64,000 bases of DNA. It comes from Tardiphaga sp. 709. Its GTDB lineage: Bacteria; Pseudomonadota; Alphaproteobacteria; Rhizobiales; Xanthobacteraceae. The first letter of the stretch is position 1. Each line of letters opens with the position of its first letter. Positions 55,231 through 64,000 of this stretch are shown piece after piece. A model generated the notes under the pieces. That model was not told the DNA's origin and did not search any database. It saw only the letters and a program-made list of their open reading frames with translations. The position numbers were made by a program, and so were the translations under genes. The stretch is from the NCBI RefSeq assembly GCF_032401055.1, contig NZ_CP135529.1, positions 1,302,001-1,366,000 of the forward strand, given 5' to 3'.

Positions 55231-57438
55231 TTACGACGCCTTGCCGCTCATGTAGTTCGGCAACCAGCTCTCATGCGCATGGACGAGTGCCTTGATATCG
55301 ACCGCGCGTTCACCGGCGATGGCCACCGCATGGCCGCCGGTCTTGCCGATCTGCACGCAGGGCACGCCGACATTCTTCAGCTTCGACAGCACGGTCAGCA
55401 ACTGATCTTCCGCGACAGTCACGATATAGCGCGCCTGATCCTCGCCGAACCACCACGCATGCGGCACCGTCGATGACGGCGCTGCGTCGAGCTTGGCGCC
55501 GATGCCCGAGGCCATCGCCATTTCGGTGAGTGCCACCAGCAAGCCACCATCGGCAATGTCATGCACGGCGGTCGCGGTGCCGGCATGGATCATGCCGCGG
55601 ACCACGTCGCCGTTGCGCTTCTCAGCGGTGAGGTCGACCGGCGGCGGAGCGCCCTCTTCCTTGCCGCAGATGTCGCGCAGATAGACCGACTGGCCGAGCC
55701 AGCCCTTGGTTTCGCCGATCAGCAGGATCGCTTCGCCCGGCGCCTTGAATGCGAGCGTGGCCGACTTGGTGAAATCATCGAGCACGCCGACGCCGCCAAT
55801 CGACGGGGTCGGCAGGATGCCGCGGCCGTTAGTCTCGTTGTAGAGCGAGACATTGCCGGACACGATCGGGAAGTCGAGCGTGATGCAGGCTTCCGCGATG
55901 CCCTTCAGGCAACCGACGAGCTGGCCCATGATCTCGGGCCGCTCCGGATTGCCGAAGTTGAGATTGTCGGTGACTGCCAGCGGCTTGCCGCCGACCGCGG
56001 TGATGTTGCGCCAGGCTTCGGCGACGGCCTGCTTGCCGCCCTCGACCGGATCGGCCTCGCAATAGCGCGGTGTGACATCGACGGACATCGCAAGACCCTT
56101 AGGGCCGTCCTCGATGCGCACCACCGCGGCGTCGCCGCCGGGGCGCTGCACGGTGTTGCCGAGAATGACGTGGTCATACTGCTCCCACACCCAGCGCTTC
56201 GAGCACAGTTCCGGCGTGCCGATCAGCTTCTCCAGCGCATCCGGGATCGACGACGGCGCGGCGATGTCGCGCGCATGCACGACAGGCAGTACCGGCGACG
56301 GCACATGCGGACGATCGTAGAGCGGCGCCTCGTCGCCAAGTTCCTTGATCGGCAGATCGGCCATCACCTTGCCGCCATGCTTCACAACGAAGCGCAGCGT
56401 CGGCGTGGTGTAACCGACAATCGCGAAGTCGAGGCCCCACTTCCGGAAAATATCCTCGGCCTGCTTTTCCTTCTCCGGCTTCAGCACCATGAGCATGCGC
56501 TCCTGGCTCTCCGAGAGCATCATCTCGTAGGCGGTCATGCCTTCTTCGCGGGTAGGCACTGCATCGAGATTGAGTTCGACGCCGAGGTCGCCCTTGGCGC
56601 CCATTTCGACGGCCGAGCATGTGAGACCCGCCGCGCCCATGTCCTGGATCGCGATCACGCAATCGGCGGCCATGATTTCGAGGCAGGCTTCCAGCAGCAG
56701 CTTCTCGGCAAAGGGATCACCGACCTGCACGGTCGGGCGCTTCTCCTCGGAATCCTCGTCGAATTCGGCCGAAGCCATCGACGCGCCGTGAATGCCGTCG
56801 CGGCCGGTCTTGGACCCTAAGTAGACGATCGGCATGTTCACGCCAGACGCCGCGGCGAGGAAGATCTTGTCTGCATCGGCGAGGCCGACGGCCATCGCGT
56901 TCACAAGATTGTTGCCGTCATAGCGGGTGTGGAAACGCGTCTGGCCACCCACGGTGGGCACGCCGAACGAATTGCCGTAGCCGCCGACGCCGGCGACGAC
57001 GCCCGACACGAGGTGGCGGGTCTTGGGATGCTCCGGCGCGCCGAACGACAGCGCGTTCAAACAGGCGATCGGGCGCGCGCCCATGGTGAAGACGTCGCGC
57101 AGGATGCCGCCGACACCCGTGGTCGCGCCCTGATAGGGCTCGATATAGCTCGGATGGTTGTGGCTCTCCATCTTGAAGACGATGGCCTGATTGTCGCCGA
57201 TATCGATCACGCCGGCATTCTCGCCCGGCCCCTGCAGCACCCACGGCGCCTTGGTCGGCAGCCCCTTCAGATGGATGCGCGAGGATTTGTACGAGCAATG
57301 CTCGTTCCACATGGCCGAGAAGATGCCGAGCTCGGTGAAAGTCGGCTCCCGCCCGATCAGCTTGAGAATGCGCTCATACTCGTCGGGCTTGAGGCCGTGG
57401 GAAGCGACGAGTTCGGGAGTGATCTTTGGCTCGGTCAT
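55231..57438 (-). CDS. purL: Phosphoribosylformylglycinamidine synthase subunit PurL
   Basis: The 735-residue protein is the small-type Pur[36 protein letters not shown] near the start, [33 protein letters not shown] near 70, [30 protein letters not shown] near 270, and a second repeat half from about 430. It makes FGAM from FGAR using ammonia from PurQ, with PurS; neither partner gene is in the window. All expected motifs are intact. Confidence 0.96.
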   Translation of the reverse strand: MTEPKITPELVASHGLKPDEYERILKLIGREPTFTELGIFSAMWNEHCSYKSSRIHLKGLPTKAPWVLQGPGENAGVIDIGDNQAIVFKMESHNHPSYIEPYQGATTGVGGILRDVFTMGARPIACLNALSFGAPEHPKTRHLVSGVVAGVGGYGNSFGVPTVGGQTRFHTRYDGNNLVNAMAVGLADADKIFLAAASGVNMPIVYLGSKTGRDGIHGASMASAEFDEDSEEKRPTVQVGDPFAEKLLLEACLEIMAADCVIAIQDMGAAGLTCSAVEMGAKGDLGVELNLDAVPTREEGMTAYEMMLSESQERMLMVLKPEKEKQAEDIFRKWGLDFAIVGYTTPTLRFVVKHGGKVMADLPIKELGDEAPLYDRPHVPSPVLPVVHARDIAAPSSIPDALEKLIGTPELCSKRWVWEQYDHVILGNTVQRPGGDAAVVRIEDGPKGLAMSVDVTPRYCEADPVEGGKQAVAEAWRNITAVGGKPLAVTDNLNFGNPERPEIMGQLVGCLKGIAEACITLDFPIVSGNVSLYNETNGRGILPTPSIGGVGVLDDFTKSATLAFKAPGEAILLIGETKGWLGQSVYLRDICGKEEGAPPPVDLTAEKRNGDVVRGMIHAGTATAVHDIADGGLLVALTEMAMASGIGAKLDAAPSSTVPHAWWFGEDQARYIVTVAEDQLLTVLSKLKNVGVPCVQIGKTGGHAVAIAGERAVDIKALVHAHESWLPNYMSGKAS

Positions 57439-57654
57439 GGGGTCTCTTGGCTCTGTAAGGCTTCTTCATAGGGAGATCGGAGCATGCGGAAAAGGCCTAT
57501 TCCGGCCCGTTCCCCGCATGTCCCAAGCTTTGCCCGGGCAACGCCCGCATTGCTCGAAAAAGAGCCTGCATAAGGCCCTGCGCCGGCGCCGGATTGCGCC
57601 CGCCGGATGGATCGGATTTAACACTTTTCGCAGCCAATCCAAGGAGTTCAGACC

Positions 57655-58140
57655 GTGAATGTGCCCGCCGATGCCACCATCCCGTTCCACGCCGACGCCT
57701 ATACCGCGACGGAGGGGGAATTTGCGGGCTGGACCACCTGGAAGCGGGATTCCTTCGAATCGGTCTCCGGCCCGTTCTGGCACAAGGTCGAGGCCGACGG
57801 CTCCGTCCGCTGCGCCTTCCGGGTCGAGAAAAAGCACCTCAACGGCATGAAAAACGTCCATGGCGGCTGCTTCATGACCTTTGCCGATTACTGCCTGTTT
57901 GCGCTGGCCTCCCGCGAGCTGCAAGGACCCGGCATCACCGTCTCGTTCGGCTGCGAATTCCTCGATGCCGCCCGCGAAGGCGAGCTGGTCGAATGCCACG
58001 GCGAAATGACCCGGATCGGCGGCTCATTGATCTTCCTGCGCGGAATCCTGAAAGCCGGCGAGCGTTCGCTGCTGACCTTCTCGGGCACCATCAAGCGCGT
58101 GAAGAAGCGCCCGAAGCCGGCGGCCATCGCGGCAGAGTAA
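57655..58140 (+). CDS. PaaI-family hotdog thioesterase
   Basis: The 161-residue protein has the hotdog-fold signature HLNGMKNVHGGCFMTFADYCLFALA, then VSFGCEFLDAAREGELVECHGEM and GGSLIFLRGIL. The HGG motif with an Asp two turns on is the thioesterase active site. It likely hydrolyses an acyl-CoA. The start is GTG at 57655 after CAAGGAG; alternatives are few. It is divergent from purL. Confidence 0.9.
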   Translation: MNVPADATIPFHADAYTATEGEFAGWTTWKRDSFESVSGPFWHKVEADGSVRCAFRVEKKHLNGMKNVHGGCFMTFADYCLFALASRELQGPGITVSFGCEFLDAAREGELVECHGEMTRIGGSLIFLRGILKAGERSLLTFSGTIKRVKKRPKPAAIAAE

Positions 58141-58207
58141 CCGGGCGTCGATTGGCGGGCATTGGCGCACCCTGCTAGGTTCGTCGACGACACATGTGGG
58201 CCCGAAC

Positions 58208-59083
58208 ATGCTGAGTTCATTCGAACGGCTGCGTCATCCGGCAAACGCGGATCTCCTGATCGCGGCGGACGACGAGCACGCGGCTGTCGCCGGCCGCGGC
58301 GATTACGCCATGCCGTGGCACTGGCATGACTGCCTGATGTTCATCCTGCCGAGCCGCGGGACGATCGAGCTGAAGCACGAAGCCGGACGTGAAGGCACTT
58401 GGCTGTCGCAGGACCGGTTCGCGATCGTTCCGCCGAACCAGGCGCATGAGACGCGCGCGGGTATCGGTGCGCACAGCCACGTCGCGATCTACGCAACTGG
58501 CTCGGTCCTGAAGCGCCTCGAAAGAGAGAACGGCTCGCTGAGCGAATTCCGCCGCAGGACATCAACGACCCGGCTGTTTCGCCGATCAGACAGACTGCGC
58601 GCCCTGCAGGCGCTGCTGGTCGGGGATGGCAGGCATGCCTATGGTAATGCGCATGTCCGGCATGGACTGTCGTCTACGCTACTCGTTCAGTGCATCGCCG
58701 AGGCTCTGACCGGCGATGCCGTATCCAGTGCCTCGCATCGCGAACACGGCATGACGCTGGTCACGGAGCTGAGGGACTATCTCACCCTTCATGCCGACCG
58801 GGATGTTCCGCTCGATGCCCTGGAAGAACGGTTCGGCGTTTCGCGACGTCATATCACCCGGCTGTTTCGCGCGGGGACCGGCGCGTCGATCGGCGAATTT
58901 CAGCAACGGATCCGCCTCGACAATGCAAGCGAGCTGTTGAAGACAACCGATCTCCCGATCGGCGAGATCGCGCTCCGTGTCGGCTTCGACAGCGGTGCAG
59001 CGCTGGCCCATGCGATGCGCCGGGCGGACGGCCAATCGCCAAGCGAAGTCCGCAAGCGCATGGCCCGGCCGATCAAAATCTAG
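58208..59083 (+). CDS. AraC family transcriptional regulator with cupin N-terminus
   Basis: The 291-residue protein has a cupin-like sensor domain with PWHWHDCLMFILPSRGTIEL near residue 38 and a C-terminal AraC domain from about 190: PLDALEERFGVSRRHITRLFRAGTGASIGEFQQRIRLDNASELL and IGEIALRVGFDSGAALAHAMRR. It lies just before the PhzF and serine hydrolase genes and may control them. The ATG at 58208 is preferred to GTG at 58196. Confidence 0.9.
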   Translation: MLSSFERLRHPANADLLIAADDEHAAVAGRGDYAMPWHWHDCLMFILPSRGTIELKHEAGREGTWLSQDRFAIVPPNQAHETRAGIGAHSHVAIYATGSVLKRLERENGSLSEFRRRTSTTRLFRRSDRLRALQALLVGDGRHAYGNAHVRHGLSSTLLVQCIAEALTGDAVSSASHREHGMTLVTELRDYLTLHADRDVPLDALEERFGVSRRHITRLFRAGTGASIGEFQQRIRLDNASELLKTTDLPIGEIALRVGFDSGAALAHAMRRADGQSPSEVRKRMARPIKI

Positions 59084-59198
59084 GGCCCGCCGGAACGCGC
59101 GCCGCAGCAACATCCTCCGTAGCTTGATGCCGGTGAATTCCGTGCAGCGTTGGCTGACGCGTATTGCAAACACGCGAAGCGGTTGGAAGGTGCATCAC

Positions 59199-60107
59199 AT
59201 GGCCACGACGTCCGCCGAACCGCAGGTTCGATTTGTCAGTGTCTTTGCGGCAGGCCCGCAGGGCGGCAATCCCGCACCGATCGTCGTCGATGCTGCCGGC
59301 ATGAGTGATGCGGAGATGCAGCAGGTCGCACGCGCCTACGGGCACGAGAGCGGGTTTGTGTTGCCGCCTCCGCCAGGCTCCGACTGCGATTTCGAGTTTC
59401 GCTTCTGGGTGCCCAATCATGAGATGTCCATGTGCGGCCACGCCACCGTCGGCGCGACATGGCTGCTTCAACGGCTCGGCCGGCTGCAGCGCGATCGGAT
59501 CACGATCCTGACGAAGAGCGGCCGCGTCCATGCCCGGATCAGCCAATCAGACGAACGGGATATCTCGGTCGAGGTCTCGCAGCCTGCAGGGATCGTCGAG
59601 CCGCTCCCCGATACGCCCCGAAGCGTCGATGACATTCTCGACGTCCTCGGGATCGGCTCCGACTGCCTCGCGCCGTTCCCGATCCAGAATGCGCGAACGA
59701 GCCGGACCAAAACCCTCATTCCGTTGAAGAGCGTGTCCATCCTCGATGGCCTGAAGCCTGACTTCTCAAGGATGGAGCGCCTGTGCAATGGCATCGACTC
59801 CACCGGTCTCTATCCCTACGCCGTGTCCGACCGGGACAATCAGATCGTCGACGCCCGCCAGTTTCCGAGTTCGTCGGGATATCCGGAAGATGCCGCGACG
59901 GGCATTGCGGCTTCTGCCCTGTCCTTCGGCCTCCTCGCGAACGGGATGGTGGATGCGTCGGAGCGCCAGATCACCATTCGCCAGGGACGCGCCATGAATC
60001 GCCCCTCCGCGATCAAGGTGCGGTTCAGCTTCGACGACGGCGATCTCAACGGCTGCTGGCTCGGCGGTGCCGTTCAGCCAACCGACTGCGAGAGGATTGC
60101 GTCATGA
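59199..60107 (+). CDS. PhzF family isomerase-like protein
   Basis: The 302-residue protein has the PhzF pattern: VRFVSVFAAGPQGGNPAPIVVDA at the start, GHESGFVLPPP with the catalytic-region Glu, RFWVPNHEMSMCGHATVGA and the late PEDAATGIAASAL. PhzF proteins are two-fold diaminopimelate-epimerase-like; most homologs are of unknown substrate. GGAAGGTG precedes the ATG at 59199. It overlaps the next gene by ATGA. Confidence 0.9.
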   Translation: MATTSAEPQVRFVSVFAAGPQGGNPAPIVVDAAGMSDAEMQQVARAYGHESGFVLPPPPGSDCDFEFRFWVPNHEMSMCGHATVGATWLLQRLGRLQRDRITILTKSGRVHARISQSDERDISVEVSQPAGIVEPLPDTPRSVDDILDVLGIGSDCLAPFPIQNARTSRTKTLIPLKSVSILDGLKPDFSRMERLCNGIDSTGLYPYAVSDRDNQIVDARQFPSSSGYPEDAATGIAASALSFGLLANGMVDASERQITIRQGRAMNRPSAIKVRFSFDDGDLNGCWLGGAVQPTDCERIAS

Positions 60108-61303
60108 CGAGCAAAGGACAGCTCTCGGCTTTCGAAGCCGACTATGGCTTTGCGCGAAGCGACGTTCGTCTCGACAACTGGCGTCGGGCGCCCTGGAATG
60201 TCTGGGCATTCCGCCACGTGTCCGAACTCATTCCGACAGCACGCATCGCAGCGACGCCGGGACTGATCGAGGATCCACCTGTCGATCCCGGAGACTTGCT
60301 CAAGCAGACATTCGCTGTCGGTGGGGAAACAGGTGGTGTCTTGGATGTTCTACGCAGAACGTCGACCGACGCGCTCGTCGTGATGAAATCCGGCCGCGTC
60401 GTTGCAGATTACCATGCGCCGAATTTCACGGCGCAATCGCGGCACATTCTGTTCTCCGCGAGCAAGTCGGTGACATCGATCGTCGCGGGAATTCTATACA
60501 GCGACGGCCTGATCGATTTCGACGAGACCGTCTCGCATTACGTGCCGGAGCTGAAATCCTCCGCTTTTGCGGATGCACGGATCCGCGATGTTCTTGACAT
60601 GCGGGTGAGCCTGGATTTCGAGGAAACCTATCAGGATCCGCGCGGCGACTTCGCCAGATATCGTCGCGCCGGGCTGCTTGAACCCTCCAAGCCCGGAGAT
60701 ACCCCGGACTCTCTCATCACCTTCCTGGCTTCCTTGCAAAAGGGTGCCGGCGATCATGGGGGTCCCTTTCACTACTGCTCGCCGAATTCGGATGTGCTGG
60801 GTCTGGTGATCGAACGCGCCTCGGGCCAGCGTTTCGCCGACTTTGCCGCCGCGCGTTTGTGGCAGCCGCTCGGGGCGCGGCAGGATGCTTATATTACGGT
60901 CGATGCAGCCGGCACCCCGCGAACCGGCGGCGGCTTCTGCATGACCCCGCGCGACTTCGCACGCATCGGCGAAATGATGCGACTGGGCGGCATGGCCAAC
61001 GGCCGCCGGATCGTCTCGCAGGATTGGGTATCGGATACGATCACGAACGGCTCCGACGAAGCTTGGCGCGCGGGCAAATTCGTCGAATGGCTGCCAGAAG
61101 GCCGCTATCGCAACAAATGGTATCAAACGGGCGATGCGAGCGGCGCGTTCTTCGCGCTCGGCATTCACGGGCAATATCTCTATGTGAACCCGCGCGCCGA
61201 AATGGTCGTGGCAAAATTCTCGTCGCAGCCGGAGCCGGTGGACAACAATCTGAAGCGCCTCAACCTCGCACTGTTCGATGCGCTGGCGAGATTATGCTCA
61301 TGA
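60104..61303 (+). CDS. Serine hydrolase, class C beta-lactamase-like (cytosolic)
   Basis: The 399-residue protein has the SxxK motif in ILFSASKSVTSIVAGIL near residue 126, the Tyr region YCSPNSDVLGLVIERASG and the C-terminal strand region LYVNPRAEMVVAKFSS. No signal peptide is evident, unlike the pair at 41995-44554. It overlaps the PhzF stop by ATGA, so the two are co-translated. A joint role, such as breaking down an amide or ester, is only inferred from coupling. Confidence 0.9.
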   Translation: MTSKGQLSAFEADYGFARSDVRLDNWRRAPWNVWAFRHVSELIPTARIAATPGLIEDPPVDPGDLLKQTFAVGGETGGVLDVLRRTSTDALVVMKSGRVVADYHAPNFTAQSRHILFSASKSVTSIVAGILYSDGLIDFDETVSHYVPELKSSAFADARIRDVLDMRVSLDFEETYQDPRGDFARYRRAGLLEPSKPGDTPDSLITFLASLQKGAGDHGGPFHYCSPNSDVLGLVIERASGQRFADFAAARLWQPLGARQDAYITVDAAGTPRTGGGFCMTPRDFARIGEMMRLGGMANGRRIVSQDWVSDTITNGSDEAWRAGKFVEWLPEGRYRNKWYQTGDASGAFFALGIHGQYLYVNPRAEMVVAKFSSQPEPVDNNLKRLNLALFDALARLCS

Positions 61304-61343
61304 AGCCCCTGCCCGTTGCCGCCGACGGAGGCCTGCCCCGCGC

Positions 61344-61634
61344 CTAGCTGTCGTCCGAGCGCACGGACGAAGGATGCCGGCACAAAGGTGTCACGCTGAC
61401 GCGCATGAAGGGGAAGAGCGGCAATGTCGACAGAATGTCGTGCAGCGCTTCATTGCTCGCCACATCGAAGATGCTGACATTGGCGTAACGTCCGGCGACC
61501 CGCCAGAGATGGCGCCACTCGCCTGTCTTCTGCAGCTCCTGCGCGCGTTCACGCTCGGTTTTTTTCAGTTGCTCGACCACATCCGGCGCAATGCCGGGCG
61601 GGATCTGTACGTCCATTTCGACCTGAAACAGCAT
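61344..61634 (-). CDS. catC: Muconolactone Delta-isomerase
   Basis: The 96-residue protein matches CatC length and motifs: MLFQVEMDVQIPPGIAPDVVE, then ERERAQELQKTGEWRHLWRVAGRYANVSIFDV and LSTLPLFPFMRVSVTPL. CatC isomerises muconolactone to beta-ketoadipate enol-lactone. Its start lies 3 bases after the catB stop. Confidence 0.95.
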   Translation of the reverse strand: MLFQVEMDVQIPPGIAPDVVEQLKKTERERAQELQKTGEWRHLWRVAGRYANVSIFDVASNEALHDILSTLPLFPFMRVSVTPLCRHPSSVRSDDS

Positions 61635-61637
61635 CGA

Positions 61638-62813
61638 TCAAACTCCTGTTGTTGCGCCGGCCGGTTGAATGCGCGGCGCGTAACCATCGCGGCGGAAGAA
61701 TGCGACGCGGTCCATGTCCAGTTCGACGCCGATGCCGGGCGCCGTCGGCACCTGCAACACGAAGTCACCATACTGCAACGGCGTCGCGAGAATCTCCTCG
61801 GTCAGAAGCAGCGGGCCGAACAATTCGGTACCCCATGCCAGTTTCGGCAGCACGGAGAAAACCTGGGCCGACGCCGCGGTGCCGACACCGCCTTCCAGCA
61901 TCGTGCCGCCATAGAGGCCGAGACCCGCGGCATCGCCGATCGCAGCCATCTTCACCGCATCGTACAGACCGCCAGCCTGATTGATCTTCAGAGCGAACAC
62001 ATCGGCGGCGCCGCGCGCCGCGATGTCGAAGGCATCCGTCGTGCCGTGCAGCGCCTCGTCGGCCATGATGGGCACGGCAAAGCGACCGCTGAGGCGGGCC
62101 TGTGCACCGCGATTGTCGCGCGACAGCGGCTGCTCGATGAGGTCCACGCCGGCCGCCTCCAAGGCGGGAATGCCGCGCCGTGCCTCGGGCTCACTCCAGG
62201 CCTGGTTGACGTCGACCCGCACGCTGGCACGATCTCCGAGGGCGCGCTTGATGGCCGCCACATGCGCCACGTCATCGTCCACGGACCGCAGGCCGATCTT
62301 CAGCTTGAAAATATTGTGGCGGCGCGCGTCGAGCATCCGCTCGGCTTCCTCGATATCGCGCCTGGTATCGCCACTGGCCAAGGTCCAGGCGACCGGCAAG
62401 GTGTCGTGCTGGCGCCCGCCAAGCAGCTCCGACACCGGCAGGCCCAGGCGCTTGCCGAGCGCGTCCAGCAGCGCTGTTTCCACCGCGCATTTGGCAAAGC
62501 GGTTGCCTTTGACCCGTCGCTTCACATCGGCCATGAGCGCGGCAACGCGTGATGCATCCATGCCGATGATGGCCGGAGCGATGTAGGTGTCGACGGTCAG
62601 CTTGATGCCCTCGGGGCTCTCCTCGCCGTAGCTGAGGCCACCGATGGTCGTGCCCTCGCCGATGCCGACCGTTCCATCGGAGCAACGGATGATGACCAGA
62701 ACCAGGGTCTGGCTGTTCATCGTATGCATCGACAACTTATGGGGTCGGATCGTCGGCACATCGACCAGGATGGTCTCGACCTCGTCGACGCGGACTGCCA
62801 CGCTGGTGCTCAT
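61638..62813 (-). CDS. catB: Muconate cycloisomerase
   Basis: The 391-residue enolase-superfamily protein has FKLKIGLRSVDDDV with the catalytic Lys-x-Lys near residue 172, metal ligands in RVDVNQAWSE, LIEQPLS and MADEALHG, and ALKINQAGG with the opposite lysine. CatB converts cis,cis-muconate from catechol cleavage to muconolactone. catC follows directly; catA is not in the window. Product enol-lactone would go to PcaD at 16311. Confidence 0.94.
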   Translation of the reverse strand: MSTSVAVRVDEVETILVDVPTIRPHKLSMHTMNSQTLVLVIIRCSDGTVGIGEGTTIGGLSYGEESPEGIKLTVDTYIAPAIIGMDASRVAALMADVKRRVKGNRFAKCAVETALLDALGKRLGLPVSELLGGRQHDTLPVAWTLASGDTRRDIEEAERMLDARRHNIFKLKIGLRSVDDDVAHVAAIKRALGDRASVRVDVNQAWSEPEARRGIPALEAAGVDLIEQPLSRDNRGAQARLSGRFAVPIMADEALHGTTDAFDIAARGAADVFALKINQAGGLYDAVKMAAIGDAAGLGLYGGTMLEGGVGTAASAQVFSVLPKLAWGTELFGPLLLTEEILATPLQYGDFVLQVPTAPGIGVELDMDRVAFFRRDGYAPRIQPAGATTGV

Positions 62814-62900
62814 GAAAAGCGTTTTCCTGTTGTCTATAGGGCCTTGAACGGATCGCCGATATCTATCCGGCGATCCGTCGCATTGCCGTCTGCCGCAGCG

Positions 62901-64000
62901 TTACTTCTTGACGAGCGGGCAGCGTGAGGCCGATAGCGGCTGGAACGCGTCATCGCCGGAGACGGTCGCCAGCAGCTTGTAATCGTCCCAGCGCGCCTTC
63001 GATTCCGACGGCTTCTTCACTTCGAACAGGTACATGTCGTGCACCATGCGGCCGTCCTCGCGGATCCGGCCGTTCTTCGCGAACATGTCGTTGATCGGCG
63101 TGTCCTTCATGGCCTTCATCACGGCCGCTGAATCGGTGGTGCCTGCCTTCTTCACTGCATTCAGGTAGGTCGTGACGGACGAATAGACGCCCGCCTGCGC
63201 CGACGTCGGCGCGCGCTTGGTACGCTCCATGAAGCGCTTCGCGAATGCGCGCGTTTCGTCGTTGAGATCCCAATAGAACGCTTCGGCCAGCAACAGGCCC
63301 TGCGCAGTTTCAAGACCGACGCTGTCGATGTCGGAAATAAAAGCCAGCAAAGGCGACAGCTTCTGTCCGGACTGGGTCAGGCCGAACTCGGCGGCCTGTT
63401 TGATCGCATTGATGGTGTCGCCACCCGCATTGGCGAGGCCGATCACGCTTGCCTTGGTGCTCTGCGCCTGGAGCAGGAACGACGAAAAATCCGAGGTGTT
63501 GATCGGGTGCTTCACATTGCCGACAACCTTTCCGCCCGCCTTGGTCACGACGCTTGAGGTGTCGCGCTCCAGTTCCTGGCCGAATGCGTAGTCGGCCGTG
63601 AGGAAGAACCAGCTATTGAGGCCGCGCTTCACCGTGGCGAGGCCGGTGACGCTGGCCAGCGCGTAAGTGTCGTAGGTATAGTGGACGATGTAGGGACCGC
63701 ACGCCTCGTTGGTCAGCCTGACCGCGCCGGGACCATTGAACATGATGATCTTGCCGCGCGTCCTGGCCATTTCCGCTGCAGCCAGCGCCGTGGCAGAGCC
63801 AGCCACATCGACGATGGCCTCAACGTTCTGGTTGTCGATCATCTCACGGGTGAAATTAGCGGCGAGATCGGATTTGTTGAGATGGTCGGCAACCACGATC
63901 TGGACCTTGCGCCCAAGAACCTCGCCGCCGAAATCCTCAACGGCCATCTTGGCTGCGGTCTCGCTGCCCGGCCCGGTAATGTCGGCAAACAGGCCGGACA
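62901..64000 (-). CDS. Liv-type ABC transporter substrate-binding protein, partial
   Basis: The frame stays open through the right edge, giving about 366 residues without the N-terminal signal. Visible features are SGLFADITGPGSETAAKMAVEDFGG at the truncated start, SATALAAAEMA, NGPGAVRLTNEACGPY, HYTYDTYALA, GKVVGNVKHPINTSDFSSFLLQAQ and VHDMYLFEVKKPSESKARWDDYK. This is the LivJ-like group that includes aromatic-acid receptors. It lies upstream of catBC on the same strand, which suggests, but does not prove, that it takes up an aromatic or muconate-type compound. Confidence 0.9.
   Translation of the reverse strand, partial: SGLFADITGPGSETAAKMAVEDFGGEVLGRKVQIVVADHLNKSDLAANFTREMIDNQNVEAIVDVAGSATALAAAEMARTRGKIIMFNGPGAVRLTNEACGPYIVHYTYDTYALASVTGLATVKRGLNSWFFLTADYAFGQELERDTSSVVTKAGGKVVGNVKHPINTSDFSSFLLQAQSTKASVIGLANAGGDTINAIKQAAEFGLTQSGQKLSPLLAFISDIDSVGLETAQGLLLAEAFYWDLNDETRAFAKRFMERTKRAPTSAQAGVYSSVTTYLNAVKKAGTTDSAAVMKAMKDTPINDMFAKNGRIREDGRMVHDMYLFEVKKPSESKARWDDYKLLATVSGDDAFQPLSASRCPLVKK

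Overview
The window is high-GC (roughly 60-65 percent) chromosomal DNA with densely packed genes, short gaps and many intergenic palindromic repeats. Gene content and protein style (paired CoxG/CoxM/CoxS and XdhC genes, Bug-type and Liv-type solute-binding proteins, BcsS-like protein, EgtB/EgtD, DUF3800 and DUF559 genes between palindromic repeats) point to an alphaproteobacterium of the Bradyrhizobium/Rhodopseudomonas/Tardiphaga group (Nitrobacteraceae). I infer family level only. No rRNA, tRNA, CRISPR array, integrase or transposase was recognised.

Layout. 1-9416: a glycosyltransferase cut by the left edge, an exported M20 peptidase, DUF72 and DUF488 proteins, a Bug-type solute receptor, a BcsS-like protein, a membrane adenylate/guanylate cyclase, a DUF4189 protein and a MoeA/MobA-like fusion. 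7812-14728 (minus strand): a molybdenum-hydroxylase cluster in the order coxG, coxS, coxM, coxD, coxE, xdhC-small, xdhC-large, moeA/mobA-like. It has no coxL catalytic subunit, and coxE is frameshifted. 14939-17493: pcaB-pcaD-pcaC for the protocatechuate branch of the beta-ketoadipate pathway. 18828-25312: a branched-chain amino-acid-type ABC transporter (livH, M, G, F) followed by two nearly identical solute-binding protein genes in tandem. 25317-28947: a patchwork of TetR, DUF2147, DUF3313 and an outer-membrane protein, bracketed by a fragment of the ccdA 3' end on the left and intact ccdA on the right, and containing a decayed DUF3313 copy.

28948-45478: housekeeping and metabolic genes (ccdA, P1 peptidase, rpe, purB, murI, rpsD, threonine aldolase, HpcH/HpaI aldolase, two overlapping serine hydrolases, macro domain protein, grxD), interrupted by a low-GC frameshifted DUF3800 gene and several palindromic repeat elements. 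45806-48826: egtB-egtD (ergothioneine synthesis), then a DUF559 nuclease-like gene lying between two repeat arms, then bolA. 49008-55027: DUF427, an acyltransferase, a hydroxypyruvate reductase, and two tandem aldo/keto reductases divergent from a LysR regulator with clear palindromes between them. 55231-61303: purL, a thioesterase, and an AraC, PhzF, serine hydrolase set. 61344-64000: catC-catB (catechol branch of the beta-ketoadipate pathway) and a solute-binding protein cut by the right edge.

How it fits together. Two separate pieces of aromatic catabolism (pcaBDC and catBC) and several solute-binding systems suggest a soil or plant-associated heterotroph that uses aromatic acids. The cox cluster looks like it is decaying. 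The most unusual structures are the repeat-bracketed DUF559 gene, whose two arms also occur joined without the gene about 6 kb away, the bracketed 25.4-28.9 kb segment, and a short, previously easy-to-miss Gln/Pro/Gly-repeat protein at 18353-18508.
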